The notes under the pieces were generated by a model, which did not search any database, had not been told where the DNA came from, and saw only the letters and a list, made by a program, of their open reading frames with translations. Shown here in pieces: positions 8,276 through 16,626 of a DNA stretch of 64,000 nucleotides. Location of the stretch: positions 22,522 through 86,521 of the forward strand of contig JAFZWH010000013.1 in assembly GCA_017617415.1 (NCBI GenBank), read 5' to 3'. The number at the start of each line of letters is the position of its first letter. Position 1 is the stretch's first letter. A program made the position numbers and the translations under genes. This DNA comes from Victivallales bacterium. GTDB taxonomy: Bacteria; Verrucomicrobiota; Lentisphaeria; Oligosphaerales; Oligosphaeraceae.

Positions 8276-8312
8276 TGACAATACGTATTGGCGTTTGTCA
8301 TACAATACATAC
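8276..8312 (-). promoter_or_regulatory. Putative operator/promoter of PIN toxin-antitoxin operon
   Basis: CAATACGTATTG (8279-8290) is a perfect 12-bp palindrome. On the minus strand GTATTGT occurs twice, 22 bp apart, with a TTGTAT-N16-TATTGT promoter-like pair. Its place about 30-60 bp upstream of the antitoxin start fits autoregulation by an RHH antitoxin. Confidence 0.45.
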
Positions 8313-8378
8313 TCTTCGGAGAAATGCAAATGAGCGGGGGTCTTTTCCAATTCTTTTTTCAAGAGGTATATTAAGGGT

Positions 8379-9479
8379 ATGTTTATTGACACGACAACCA
8401 TTCGAGTGATTGCCGGGCACGGCGGCGCAGGGAGCGCGAGTTTCCGGCGCGAGATGTTTGTTCCCAAAGGCGGACCAGACGGCGGTGACGGTGGGAAGGG
8501 CGGCGATGTGGTTATCTACGCAGACCACGGAGAATCCAGCCTTATCGACCTGCGTTACCAGCGAATCTGGAAAGCCGAGCGAGGCGGGGACGGCTCGGGA
8601 CGTCAGAAACACGGCAAGAACGGCGCGGATTGCCGGATACGAGTCCCGATGGGTACACTGATTTTCGATGCGGACACCAACGAGTTGCTCTGCGACCTCA
8701 AGGCAGATGGTCAGGAGTTCATCGTGGCGCATGGTGGCAAAGGCGGTCTGGGCAATGTCCATTTTGTGAGTCCGACCAACCGCGCCCCGCGAAATTGCCA
8801 GCCGGGTATCGCCGGCGAGGAACGCAATGTTGCCTTGGAAATCAAAACCATCGCGGATGTCGGGCTGGTTGGGTTTCCGAATGCAGGGAAGTCCACACTG
8901 CTGGGCGCGGTTTCGGCAGCGCATCCCGCCACTGCGCCATACCCGTTTACCACGCTTTTCGCCAATGTCGGAATCGTGGATTTTCCGGACTACACTCGCA
9001 TTACGATTGCGGACATTCCCGGACTGATTGATGGCGCACACGACAACATCGGGCTGGGGATTTCCTTCCTGCGCCACATCGAACGTTGCCGGATGTTCTG
9101 CTATGTATTGGACATGGCGGGGGTGGACGGGCGGGATCCCGTCGAGGACCTGGCGACTCTGCGAAAGGAACTGGAACTTTACGAACCTGGCATGTCCCGG
9201 CGGCCCTTTGTCATTCTGGCCAACAAGATGGACTTGCCGGGGGCGGCGGAGAATCTGGAGCGCCTGAAGGCGTCGGAACCTGCCGATACCCAGATTTTGC
9301 CAAGTTGTGCGGAACTCAAGGAGGGCACCGCCGAGTTCATCGAGGCGCTACGAAAACGCCTGGCTGAACTGCCCGCCGAGGAGGATGAGGCGACCCGGCG
9401 CATTCTGGCGCATCGCCACAATGGTTTCAAGGAGGCGCACGAAATCAACCGCGATGCCTTCGCAGGATGGGATGACTAA
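8379..9479 (+). CDS. obg: GTPase Obg (CgtA)
   Basis: Essential ribosome-associated GTPase of 366 aa, acting in 50S assembly and stress signalling. The N-terminal Obg fold (about residues 1-158) is rich in the expected Gly repeats, GGDGGKGGDV and GGKGGLGN. The G domain has G1 GFPNAGKSTL, G3 DIPGLI and G4 NKMD. There is no long C-terminal OCT domain; the protein ends soon after the G domain with an acidic-basic helix. A TATATTAA box lies 8-16 bp upstream of the start, close for a promoter, so the transcript may begin near the ATG. It overlaps the next gene by one base. Confidence 0.96.
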   Translation: MFIDTTTIRVIAGHGGAGSASFRREMFVPKGGPDGGDGGKGGDVVIYADHGESSLIDLRYQRIWKAERGGDGSGRQKHGKNGADCRIRVPMGTLIFDADTNELLCDLKADGQEFIVAHGGKGGLGNVHFVSPTNRAPRNCQPGIAGEERNVALEIKTIADVGLVGFPNAGKSTLLGAVSAAHPATAPYPFTTLFANVGIVDFPDYTRITIADIPGLIDGAHDNIGLGISFLRHIERCRMFCYVLDMAGVDGRDPVEDLATLRKELELYEPGMSRRPFVILANKMDLPGAAENLERLKASEPADTQILPSCAELKEGTAEFIEALRKRLAELPAEEDEATRRILAHRHNGFKEAHEINRDAFAGWDD

Positions 9480-9967
9480 TGGGACAGTCCTGGACAATTC
9501 TGTTTTTCGGTGTGGTTCTTGTGTTGCTGGGCGTCCTGACGATGACGCTTTGCAGCTTGGTGAAGAACCGTCTGATGAAGCAGGTTCTGCTAAGCCGTCC
9601 GGTCACGGTGCCTCGTTCGGTGGGGCAGCTTTGGACGGAGGCCGGGCTGGGCGTGATTCTCACCAGTGCGGTCTTCTTCTTCTCAATGCTCTGCTTTGCC
9701 AGCGAACTGGCGTTGCGCATCTCGTTTCCGATCGCGTATGGTGCTAGCGTGCTGTGTGGCATTGGCTGCTTCATCCGCTCACGGGAAGGGCTGAATGCTT
9801 TGGGACTGACCAAGGACGAGGGGGCGAACCCCGAACCTGTCGCGGTCTTTCCGGAGGAACGCCGGTTCCTTGTCATCTTGGCGTTCTTTTCGGTTGCGCT
9901 TACCGCATTTCTGGCTGGGTTGCTCACCGTGGGCTGGGCACTCTGGAGTTTAAAGTCTAAAGTCTAA
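9479..9967 (+). CDS. Four-helix membrane protein, hypothetical
   Basis: A 162-aa protein with four hydrophobic segments, at about residues 7-27, 55-75, 80-95 and 130-155, and basic loops. No family is recognised. It starts inside the obg stop (TAATG), so translation is coupled to obg. Its last residues SLKSKV and its stop codon are encoded by a TAAAGTC heptamer array (9951-9978): the third unit supplies the in-frame TAA. The natural 3' end therefore appears to have been rewritten by the array. Confidence 0.65.
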   Translation: MGQSWTILFFGVVLVLLGVLTMTLCSLVKNRLMKQVLLSRPVTVPRSVGQLWTEAGLGVILTSAVFFFSMLCFASELALRISFPIAYGASVLCGIGCFIRSREGLNALGLTKDEGANPEPVAVFPEERRFLVILAFFSVALTAFLAGLLTVGWALWSLKSKV

Positions 9968-9978
9968 AGTCTAAAGTT
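9951..9978. repeat. Heptamer tandem array TAAAGTC x4
   Basis: Units at 9951, 9958, 9965 and 9972 (last unit TAAAGTT). Because 7 is coprime to 3, the TAA of successive units falls in all three frames. The unit at 9965 provides the stop codon of the preceding membrane-protein gene. Confidence 0.95.
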
Positions 9979-10028
9979 TTGGGGACTGAGGACGGAAGAC
10001 TGAAGATTTGGAAGTTGGATCTTTTCGC

Positions 10029-10057
10029 CTTTAACCTTTAACCTTTAACCTTTTAAC
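10029..10057. repeat. Heptamer tandem array CTTTAAC x3-4
   Basis: CTTTAAC at 10029, 10036 and 10043, then CTTTTAAC, ending 7 bp before the start codon of the IMP cyclohydrolase gene. It differs from the TAAAGTC array only 50 bp upstream. Confidence 0.93.
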
Positions 10058-10064
10058 TGAAAAA

Positions 10065-10700
10065 ATGTACGTTGGTCGTATTGTTGCCGTCGGGCGCACC
10101 CCGCAGGGATTTGGCGCCGCTCTTTATCGCGTTTCCTCTCGTTCCTTCCCGAACCGCATGTCGGTGCAGTTGAAGGACTCTATCGCGATTGTTCCGAAGC
10201 CGGGCTTTGAAACAGACATCCAGAAGAACCCCTACATCGCCTACAACTGCCTGCGCTTTGCCAATGGACTGGCGATTGTCTCCAACGGCTCCCAGACCGA
10301 TCCCGTCACCGAAAAGATCGCCACCGGAATGGCGCCGCGTGACGCACTGGCGTCTGTGATGCTTGCGATGGACTACGAACACGACAGCCTGGATACCCCG
10401 CGCATCACGGGAGTGGTGACACCGAATGGCGAGAAGGGCTGGCTGGCCATCGTGCGCAAGGACGCATTGATCGTGCGGGAGTTTGCCCTCCAGCCGGGCG
10501 AGTGCTTCTACGTCTCTACCTACGAGCGCAACGTTCCCGGTCCGGAACAGCGTTGCGGAGCCTTCGTCGCCGAAGATCCCGAGGCCGCCTGCGATTACAT
10601 CTTGGGTGGTGGCGGAGTCTTCGCGGACTTCGAGCGACCGATTTCCGCCGCATGTGCGGTCGCCACGGCGGACGGGACGTTCCGCAGTGCGTTTAAGTAA
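10065..10700 (+). CDS. purO: IMP cyclohydrolase, PurO-like
   Basis: A 211-aa protein that resembles the archaeal-type PurO family (PF07826), which closes the purine ring by converting FAICAR to IMP in the cytosol. The opening MYVGRIVAVGRT, the YRVSSRSFPNR stretch (about residues 21-31), and the NGLAIVSNGSQTDPV and DYEHDSLDTPRI segments are characteristic of that family. It stands apart from other purine genes in this window. The upstream spacer carries a CTTTAAC array and no clear Shine-Dalgarno. The stop TAA is the first part of an AATTAGC array. Confidence 0.8.
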   Translation: MYVGRIVAVGRTPQGFGAALYRVSSRSFPNRMSVQLKDSIAIVPKPGFETDIQKNPYIAYNCLRFANGLAIVSNGSQTDPVTEKIATGMAPRDALASVMLAMDYEHDSLDTPRITGVVTPNGEKGWLAIVRKDALIVREFALQPGECFYVSTYERNVPGPEQRCGAFVAEDPEAACDYILGGGGVFADFERPISAACAVATADGTFRSAFK

Positions 10701-10726
10701 TTAGCAATTAGCAATTAGCAATTGGG
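10699..10726. repeat. Heptamer tandem array AATTAGC x3-4
   Basis: AATTAGC at 10699, 10706 and 10713 followed by AATTGGG. The first unit shares its first two bases with the purO stop codon TAA. It lies 33 bp before aroQ. Confidence 0.93.
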
Positions 10727-10758
10727 ATTAGCAAGAAGTTGCTAAGTTAAAGCAAAGT

Positions 10759-11223
10759 ATGTCTGAACAACAGCTTGCCATTCTTTTCCTAAATGGTCCG
10801 AATCTCCAGCTGCTGGGGATGCGGGAACCGGGCATCTACGGCACCGAAACGCTGGCGGCCATCAAGTCGCGCTGCGAGGCGGTCGCTGCCGAGTTGGGCG
10901 TGACGCTGGTGTGCCGCCAAAGCAACCACGAGGGCGACTTGGTGGACTGGATTGACGAGATGCCCGGCAAATTCGATGGACTGGTCATCAACCCTGGTGC
11001 CTACACGCATACCAGCGTGGCGTTGCGGGATGCGGTGGCGGCGGTGCGTCTGCCAGTCGTCGAGGTTCACATCAGCAACATCTACCAGCGCGAGGAATAC
11101 CGTCACCGCAGTTATCTCTCTGAAGTAGCCTGGGGAATGGTCGCCGGTCTGGGGACCGATGGCTACGAGTGGGCGTTGCGGGCGCTGGTGCGGAAGTTGC
11201 AGAAATCATCATCCGAGGAGTAA
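10759..11223 (+). CDS. aroQ: 3-dehydroquinate dehydratase, type II
   Basis: Shikimate-pathway enzyme that dehydrates 3-dehydroquinate; 154 aa, standard for the type II dodecameric class. Signatures are FLNGPNLQLLGMREPGIYG (about residues 10-28, with the catalytic Tyr), CRQSNHEGDLVDWID, and NPGAYTHTSVALRDA containing the catalytic His region. VEVHISNIYQREEYRHRS completes the active site. It precedes accB by 4 bp, so aroQ-accB-accC form an operon, an arrangement known in several bacterial groups. Confidence 0.96.
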   Translation: MSEQQLAILFLNGPNLQLLGMREPGIYGTETLAAIKSRCEAVAAELGVTLVCRQSNHEGDLVDWIDEMPGKFDGLVINPGAYTHTSVALRDAVAAVRLPVVEVHISNIYQREEYRHRSYLSEVAWGMVAGLGTDGYEWALRALVRKLQKSSSEE

Positions 11224-11227
11224 CGTT

Positions 11228-11680
11228 ATGGAGCTCAAGTCCATCAGTCGTCTTGCCGAGTTGATGGCCCGTCACGGCCTTTCGGAACTCGAGATCAAGG
11301 AAAACGACACCTCCATCCGATTGTGTCGCCCACTGAATGACGCAATGGTGCCGCCAATGGCGATGGCGGTGGAAAATGAGCATGTCAGCTTGTACAAGGA
11401 GCCAAGTGTCACGGCAGAGCCTGCGCCGGAGGAACCATCCGATGAGTCGCGGTATATCACTGCGCCGATGCTGGGAACCTTCTTCAGCGCGGCGACGCCG
11501 GATGCGCCGGCTTTGGTTGCCGAGGGGGACGAGGTCACGCCAGACACTGTCGTATGCATCATCGAGGCAATGAAAGTGATGAACGAAATCAAGGCCGAGA
11601 CTTCCGGAACCATCACCAAGATTCTGGTTCCCAATGGCAGTCCGGTGGAATTTGGCCAGAAGCTCTTTGAGATTCGCTGA
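11228..11680 (+). CDS. accB: Biotin carboxyl carrier protein of acetyl-CoA carboxylase
   Basis: Carries biotin between the biotin carboxylase and carboxyltransferase of acetyl-CoA carboxylase in fatty-acid synthesis. It has 150 aa. The N-terminus MELKSISRLAELMARHGLSELEI is typical of AccB, a variable acidic/proline linker follows, and the biotinyl domain carries EAMK with biotin acceptor Lys116 in E-A-M-K-V-M. The ATG at 11228 is preferred because a GAGGAG ribosome site precedes it and the family N-terminus begins there; a longer frame from 11159 reads through aroQ in another phase. Confidence 0.96.
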   Translation: MELKSISRLAELMARHGLSELEIKENDTSIRLCRPLNDAMVPPMAMAVENEHVSLYKEPSVTAEPAPEEPSDESRYITAPMLGTFFSAATPDAPALVAEGDEVTPDTVVCIIEAMKVMNEIKAETSGTITKILVPNGSPVEFGQKLFEIR

Positions 11681-11690
11681 GCCATAGAAG

Positions 11691-13076
11691 ATGATGGACG
11701 AGAAACCGGCGAAAATCCTCATTGCCAACCGGGGTGAAATTGCCCTGCGGGTTATCCGGGCGTGCCGCGAACTGCAGTTGCCCAACATCCTGGTCTTCTC
11801 TGAGGCCGACCGCAATGCATTGCCCACACGGCTGGCAGACGAGGCGATTTGCATCGGCGCGGCGCCCGCTATTGAGAGCTATCTCAAGCTCGACCGCATT
11901 ATCGCCGCCGCTGAACTCACTGGTGCGACCGCCATCCACCCCGGCTACGGCTTTCTCTCCGAGAATCCGCATTTCGCCGAAGTCTGCGAGGCATGCAACC
12001 TGAAATTCATCGGCCCCAGTTCGCAGGCCATCTCCATTTTGGGAGACAAGGCGGCTGCGCGCAATGCGATGAAAACCGCTGGGCTGCCAGTGATTCCAGG
12101 GTCGGAAGGCGTGGTGGCGAATATCCCTGAAGCATTGGCGCAGGCGGAAAAACTTGGCTACCCCGTGATGCTCAAGGCATCGGCCGGCGGCGGCGGAAAA
12201 GGCATGCGTGCGGTGCTGGACGCCAATCAGCTGCCCAGCGCCTTTCACACTGCCTCGGCAGAGGCTCGGCTTGCCTTCGGGAACGGCAGTCTCTATTTGG
12301 AGAAGTGCCTGGTCGAGCCACGGCATGTGGAAATCCAATTGATGGCCGATCGACAGGGCAAGGTGCTGACCTTCGGCGAACGCGATTGCAGTCTTCAGCG
12401 AAACCATCAGAAGCTTATTGAAGAAAGTCCCTGCCCGGTGTTGCCTGACGATGTGCGCAAGCAGATGTGTGAGGCGGCGGTGAAGGCCGCGCAGGCCGTC
12501 GGCTATGTCGGCGCGGGGACTGTCGAGTTCCTCTACGAACCGGCGTCTCGGCAATTCTTCTTCATGGAGATGAATACGCGCCTGCAAGTCGAACATCCGG
12601 TCACCGAGATGGTCACTGGACGCGATTTGGTGCGTGAGCAGATTACGGTGGCGCTGGGAAAACCATTGCACTGGAGGCAGTCGGAGATTCGGTGCCACGG
12701 CCATGCCATTGAGGTGCGGATTAATGCCGAAGACCCTGCGCACGGCTTTTCGCCCTGTCCTGGCAAGGTCAAATTCTACCAGCCGCCTGGGGGACCGGGC
12801 GTTCGTGTGGACTCGCATCTCTATGACGGATATGAGGTTCCGCCATTTTACGACAGCATGCTTGCAAAGGTGATTGTGCACGATGAAAACCGTGAATTGA
12901 CGCGGCAGCGGGCATTGCAGGCATTGCGCGAACTATCCATTGAGGGCATTGTGACTACGGCGCCGTTCGCACGCGAGGTGCTTGCCTCGCCCGAGTTCGC
13001 CAGTGGCGATTACCACACCGATACCTTGGAACAACTGCTGCGTCGTCGCGAGACCACCGCTGACTTGGACTTGTAG
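11691..13076 (+). CDS. accC: Biotin carboxylase subunit of acetyl-CoA carboxylase
   Basis: ATP-dependent carboxylation of AccB-bound biotin. It has 461 aa, slightly longer than the typical 450. Domain order is the Biotin_carb_N domain (KILIANRGEIALRVIRAC), the ATP-grasp domain with the glycine-rich loop SAGGGGKGMR and the FMEMNTRLQVEHPVTE signature, and the Biotin_carb_C domain. It lies 10 bp downstream of accB. The carboxyltransferase genes accA/accD are not in this window. Confidence 0.97.
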   Translation: MMDEKPAKILIANRGEIALRVIRACRELQLPNILVFSEADRNALPTRLADEAICIGAAPAIESYLKLDRIIAAAELTGATAIHPGYGFLSENPHFAEVCEACNLKFIGPSSQAISILGDKAAARNAMKTAGLPVIPGSEGVVANIPEALAQAEKLGYPVMLKASAGGGGKGMRAVLDANQLPSAFHTASAEARLAFGNGSLYLEKCLVEPRHVEIQLMADRQGKVLTFGERDCSLQRNHQKLIEESPCPVLPDDVRKQMCEAAVKAAQAVGYVGAGTVEFLYEPASRQFFFMEMNTRLQVEHPVTEMVTGRDLVREQITVALGKPLHWRQSEIRCHGHAIEVRINAEDPAHGFSPCPGKVKFYQPPGGPGVRVDSHLYDGYEVPPFYDSMLAKVIVHDENRELTRQRALQALRELSIEGIVTTAPFAREVLASPEFASGDYHTDTLEQLLRRRETTADLDL

Positions 13077-13221
13077 TTGGTCTCCAGCGTTTATTTTCGT
13101 TTTTTTTGCATCATTTTGCCTATTTTGCATCTTTGAACCCAAAAACGCGGTATATTAACCACTGTTCAAATCGCAAAGCCGTTTCCGTTGATAACAATAC
13201 TTACTGAAAGGAGGAATTACC

Positions 13222-13728
13222 ATGGCGAAAGAAAAAGAACTCGGACAGGAAGTCGTTGATGACGCCGCCCAGGCGGGCAAGCCCGTCAAGCAGACCGAGC
13301 TTATCCTCAATCCTGATTGCGCTGAAGCCGATGGCGAAATTCGTGTTTCCCAGAATGTAATCGCGAGAATCGCCCGCCGCAACGCACTCTCCGTCGAAGG
13401 AGTGGCTCGTTTCTGCCCGAAGGGCATCTCCGACCTCAAGAACCTCTTCAGCGCTCGCTCCTACGACAGCAGCATGGTCATCGATTTCCAGGATGGCGTG
13501 GTGAATATCACGCTGTCCCTGCTTTGCTATTTCGGCGCAAAGATTCCGGAAGTTTGCAAGGAGATTCAGAATCGCGTGCGTGAGCAGGTGGAGACCCTTG
13601 GTGGCGCGAAAGTCGGCGTGATCACCGTGCTGGTGAAGGATCTGCTGGATCCCGAAGAGAAGGCCGAGGAGCCGGCGGAAGACGAGGACGAGGCGGGTGA
13701 CGAAGAAACTGCCGATGACGTGCTGTAG
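13222..13728 (+). CDS. Asp23/Gls24 family protein
   Basis: A 168-aa Asp23-family protein (DUF322), a cytosolic or membrane-tethered envelope-stress protein. The core spans about residues 30-135: GEIRVSQNVIARIARRNALSVEGVA, then FQDGVVNITLSLLCYFGAKIPEVCKEIQNRVREQVE. The tail after residue 140 is very acidic. An excellent Shine-Dalgarno (GAAAGGAGG, 13206-13214) precedes the ATG, and a TATATTAA box lies near 13151. The next gene encodes an AmaP-like membrane protein, the partner expected for Asp23. Confidence 0.88.
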   Translation: MAKEKELGQEVVDDAAQAGKPVKQTELILNPDCAEADGEIRVSQNVIARIARRNALSVEGVARFCPKGISDLKNLFSARSYDSSMVIDFQDGVVNITLSLLCYFGAKIPEVCKEIQNRVREQVETLGGAKVGVITVLVKDLLDPEEKAEEPAEDEDEAGDEETADDVL

Positions 13729-13742
13729 TTTGTAGTGTTTCA

Positions 13743-13771
13743 TCTGCGGGGCGACACGCGCGTCCCGCAGA
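13743..13771 (+). promoter_or_regulatory. Intercistronic hairpin between Asp23 and AmaP-like genes
   Basis: An 8-bp perfect stem, TCTGCGGG with CCCGCAGA, with a 13-nt GC-rich loop lies between the two genes. No T-tract follows, so it may tune relative expression or protect the upstream message rather than terminate. Confidence 0.5.
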
Positions 13772-13792
13772 CAACTTTGACAGGAGGCTGAG

Positions 13793-14290
13793 ATGTGCGG
13801 ATTTTTCTCCAATGTCACCGGGCATCTGACGAACCGGGAGTTCCTGCTGGGGATGCTCTTGGCCACTCTTTTGCTGGTGATTGTCTTTTTGGTGGTGAAG
13901 CTGATCTGCCGCTGTCGCCGTAACTGCAACCAAATCGTTGTGCGGGACCAGGGCGGTAATTTTGTGATTCACCGCACAGCTTTCCGCAATTTCTTGAAGG
14001 GCGTCCTCAAGGAAGTGCCAGGGGTGGTGCTGCGTGATGTGCGGCTGCGTCAGCTCAAGGAGGGCAAGCTGGCTGTGAATCTTTCTTTGGGCGCGGAGCC
14101 TGGTGCGGATGTGATTAAAATCCATGATACCCTGCGAGCCAATATCCTGAAGGAGGTTTCGGATAAACTGGGTATCTCCGGCCAGATTGAGGAAATGAAC
14201 CTGGTGTTCAAAAGTCTGCCCATGTCAGACGAGTTGAAGGGCGAGCCCGGACGGGAAATCGCCCCTCCGCCGACGAATGACGAGGTTTGA
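13793..14290 (+). CDS. AmaP-like membrane anchor (Asp23 partner)
   Basis: A 165-aa protein with one N-terminal membrane helix (about residues 17-40, FLLGMLLATLLLVIVFLVVKLI) next to a Cys/Arg-rich CRCRRNC stretch. It then has a soluble alpha/beta region that echoes Asp23, KGVLKEVPGVVLRDVRLRQLKEGKLAVNLSL. This architecture matches AmaP, the membrane anchor of Asp23 in Firmicutes. The preceding gene is an Asp23 protein and the spacing (64 bp with AGGAGG) supports co-expression. A terminator follows directly. Confidence 0.75.
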   Translation: MCGFFSNVTGHLTNREFLLGMLLATLLLVIVFLVVKLICRCRRNCNQIVVRDQGGNFVIHRTAFRNFLKGVLKEVPGVVLRDVRLRQLKEGKLAVNLSLGAEPGADVIKIHDTLRANILKEVSDKLGISGQIEEMNLVFKSLPMSDELKGEPGREIAPPPTNDEV

Positions 14291-14309
14291 TGACTTTCCT
14301 GCCAAATTG

Positions 14310-14338
14310 GAGCCGCCTCCGGGCGGCTCTGCTTTTTT
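14310..14338 (+). terminator. Rho-independent terminator after AmaP-like gene
   Basis: An 8-bp GC stem (14310-14317 with 14322-14329) and loop TCCG are followed by TGCTTTTTT. Confidence 0.92.
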
Positions 14339-14598
14339 CAGGAACCAAGTCCTACTGGCTTAAAGTCTAAGTCCATAGTCCATGCCTTTTTCAGGTTTCA
14401 TGACTTGGGGCGCATGTCCTGTCAAGGGCACTATTGGATGGTGTTGAGCAAAATTGTCAAGAATTGTCAAGTTTTTTCGTGGCTTGACTTGTAAAGATGA
14501 CAAATGATGCTTATATTTAAGGAAATGGTTTCTTTTTGAATTTTAATTGCCTAACGGTGTTTTTAGTATAGCGGATTACCAACCCCAGGAAAACCAGT
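14339..14598. other. Intergenic region with degenerate heptamers and 10-bp repeats
   Basis: No gene is supported. It contains a degenerate heptamer run (14361-14381: TAAAGTC, TAAGTCC, ATAGTCC) and two exact copies of AATTGTCAAG (14452-14471). An AT-rich TTGTAA-N17-TATATT promoter-like pair near 14488-14516 precedes the HTH-EIIA gene. Confidence 0.55.
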
Positions 14599-15312
14599 AT
14601 GATTCTCACTTTGAAGGAATTGGCCGAGTACTTGCGCGTCAATGAGCGTACAATTATGCGCATGCGTGACCAAGGCAAGATTGAGGGCGTGAAAATTGGT
14701 GGTCAGTGGCGTTTCAATGGCAGTGAGATAGACAAATTGTTCTTCCCTCAGAATGATGTCGAGGTGGCGAAGGATGTCGAGAAGGACGAGCCGTTGTCGG
14801 CGTTGTCTCATCCGGTTATGGGCATTCCGCTGAGCCGAGTGATGCACGAGAACCGCATTCTGCTCAACCTGAATGCGACGAATCGCGATGACCTCATTAC
14901 TGAAATGACCTCTGCTCGCATGATGTATGGTTTGGTACTGGATGCTTCGGACATTCGGAAGAAGTGCCTGGATCGCGAGAATGTCCTCTCTACCGCGATT
15001 GGCGAGGGCATTGCGATTCCTCATCCGCGCGACCCGATTGCGACTCTGCGTGCCAGCGCGGCGGTGGTCTATGGCTATTCGGCGGACGGCATTGATTTCA
15101 ATGCGCCGGATGGCAAGCCGGTTCATCATTTCTTCCTGGTCTGCAGTCAGACGATTGAGCTTCACCTTCATTTGATGGGGTGCATGGCTCGGTTGCTCAA
15201 GGACCGCGAGTTCGTGGATGCCTTGCCAAAGTGCACTCAGAATGCGGAGGTCATCCGGTTGGTGATGAAGCACGAACGTGCGGAGTTGGCACCCGCCAGC
15301 ACAAATCGTTGA
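14599..15312 (+). CDS. HTH (excisionase-type) fused to PTS EIIA (fructose/nitrogen type)
   Basis: A 237-aa two-domain protein. Residues 1-50 are a MerR/excisionase-like helix-turn-helix, MILTLKELAEYLRVNERTIMRMRDQGKIEGVKIGGQWRF. Residues about 75-230 are a PTS_EIIA_2 domain with the phosphorylatable His142 in IAIPHPRDP. Such fusions are read as phosphorelay-sensing regulators rather than sugar permease parts; no HPr, EI, EIIB or EIIC is nearby. It probably links PTS phosphorylation state to transcription. A terminator follows. Confidence 0.87.
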   Translation: MILTLKELAEYLRVNERTIMRMRDQGKIEGVKIGGQWRFNGSEIDKLFFPQNDVEVAKDVEKDEPLSALSHPVMGIPLSRVMHENRILLNLNATNRDDLITEMTSARMMYGLVLDASDIRKKCLDRENVLSTAIGEGIAIPHPRDPIATLRASAAVVYGYSADGIDFNAPDGKPVHHFFLVCSQTIELHLHLMGCMARLLKDREFVDALPKCTQNAEVIRLVMKHERAELAPASTNR

Positions 15313-15341
15313 TGATGAGCCTCACAATGCAATGAATATCA

Positions 15342-15377
15342 CGCCATCGGAGGCCTTGTGCTTTCGGTGGCGTTTTT
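15342..15377 (+). terminator. Rho-independent terminator after HTH-EIIA gene
   Basis: A 9-bp stem with two G-T pairs (CGCCATCGG 15342-15350 with TCGGTGGCG 15364-15372) is followed by TTTTT. Confidence 0.8.
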
Positions 15378-15409
15378 GATTTGTCTGAACCTTTTTGCTG
15401 ACGACTTTC

Positions 15410-16612
15410 ATGGCAACTGTCTATCCATTCTGCGCCTGTCTGCCGAAGCCTGGTCTGGCCGCCCAGGTCGCCTCGCTGCCCTACGATGTCTATACCCGAC
15501 AGGAGGCCCGCGCCGCCGCCGGCGGGCATCCGCTTTCGTTCCTGCGGGTGACGCTGGCGGACATCACGCTGCCCGATGAGGTGTCCTCCTACGACCCGAA
15601 GGTCTATGAACTTGCCGCCCAGACCTGGCAGAAGTTCCTTGCGGAGAGTGTCCAGCCGGATGTCCAGCCATCCTATTACATCTATTCCCAGCAAATGGGA
15701 GACCATCGGCAGTATGGCATTGTGGGCTGTGTGTCGGTGGACGAATACAACGCGGGCATTGTGCGCAAGCACGAGCGCACGCGTCAGGAGAAGGAAGATG
15801 ATCGCACGCGGCATATCCTTGCCACGAAAGCGCAGACCGGACCGGTCTTTTTGGCCTACCGTGATGTCGTCGTGCTGAATGCCCTCGTGGCGGCAGTCTG
15901 CGCCACCGAGGAGCCGCTCTTCGATTTCACCGCATCCGACGGCATCCGCCATACTGGCTGGCGCATTCCCGCCGACCGTAACGAGGTCGTACGAACCGCC
16001 TTCGAACAGGTGCCGATTCTCTATATTGCAGACGGACATCACCGCGCCGCCGCGGCCGCGCGCTCCTGCGCCGAACTTCAGGGGGCGGGCGAGTCCGGAC
16101 GGACCTTGGCGGTCATCTTCCCGGCCAGCCAACTGCGGATTCTGGCATATAACCGCGTGGTGAAGGACCTCAATGGCCTCACGCCGGAACAGTTCCTGGC
16201 GGAATTGGCGAAGGTGGGCACTGTTACGGATAATGCCCCGGCGGTGCCGACGGCTTCCGGCGAGGTCTCCATCTACCTGGGCGGCAAGTGGTATGGCCTG
16301 CAGTTCCGCGAACGCCACTCGGAGAACCCTATCGAGGCGCTGGACGTCAGCCTGCTCCAGAACCAGGTTCTTCAGCCTATCCTGGGCATTGAGAATCCGC
16401 GCACCGACCACCGCATCGACTTTGTCGGCGGCATTCGCGGCACTGCCGAACTCGAACGGCGCGTGAATGCGGGGGAGGCGGTCGCTTTCTCAATGTACCC
16501 GACTTCCCTTGAGCAACTTATGGATGTCGCGGACGCCAATGGCATTATGCCTCCAAAGTCCACGTGGTTTGAACCCAAGCTGCGTGACGGACTCTTCACC
16601 CATCAGATTTAA
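15410..16612 (+). CDS. DUF1015 family protein
   Basis: A 400-aa protein of the DUF1015 family, widespread in bacteria and archaea and often placed near D-3-phosphoglycerate dehydrogenase. Typical blocks are MATVYPFCACLPKPGLAAQVASLPYDVY at the start, HERTRQEKEDDRTRH (about residues 122-136), LYIADGHHRAAAAAR and the C-terminal VGGIRGTAELERRV. The ATG at 15410 is preferred because family members open with M-x-x-x-x-P-F; an ATG at 15395 is in frame. It is followed 14 bp later by the GH106-like gene. Biochemical role is unproven. Confidence 0.85.
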   Translation: MATVYPFCACLPKPGLAAQVASLPYDVYTRQEARAAAGGHPLSFLRVTLADITLPDEVSSYDPKVYELAAQTWQKFLAESVQPDVQPSYYIYSQQMGDHRQYGIVGCVSVDEYNAGIVRKHERTRQEKEDDRTRHILATKAQTGPVFLAYRDVVVLNALVAAVCATEEPLFDFTASDGIRHTGWRIPADRNEVVRTAFEQVPILYIADGHHRAAAAARSCAELQGAGESGRTLAVIFPASQLRILAYNRVVKDLNGLTPEQFLAELAKVGTVTDNAPAVPTASGEVSIYLGGKWYGLQFRERHSENPIEALDVSLLQNQVLQPILGIENPRTDHRIDFVGGIRGTAELERRVNAGEAVAFSMYPTSLEQLMDVADANGIMPPKSTWFEPKLRDGLFTHQI

Positions 16613-16626
16613 TCCTTAGAACCGCA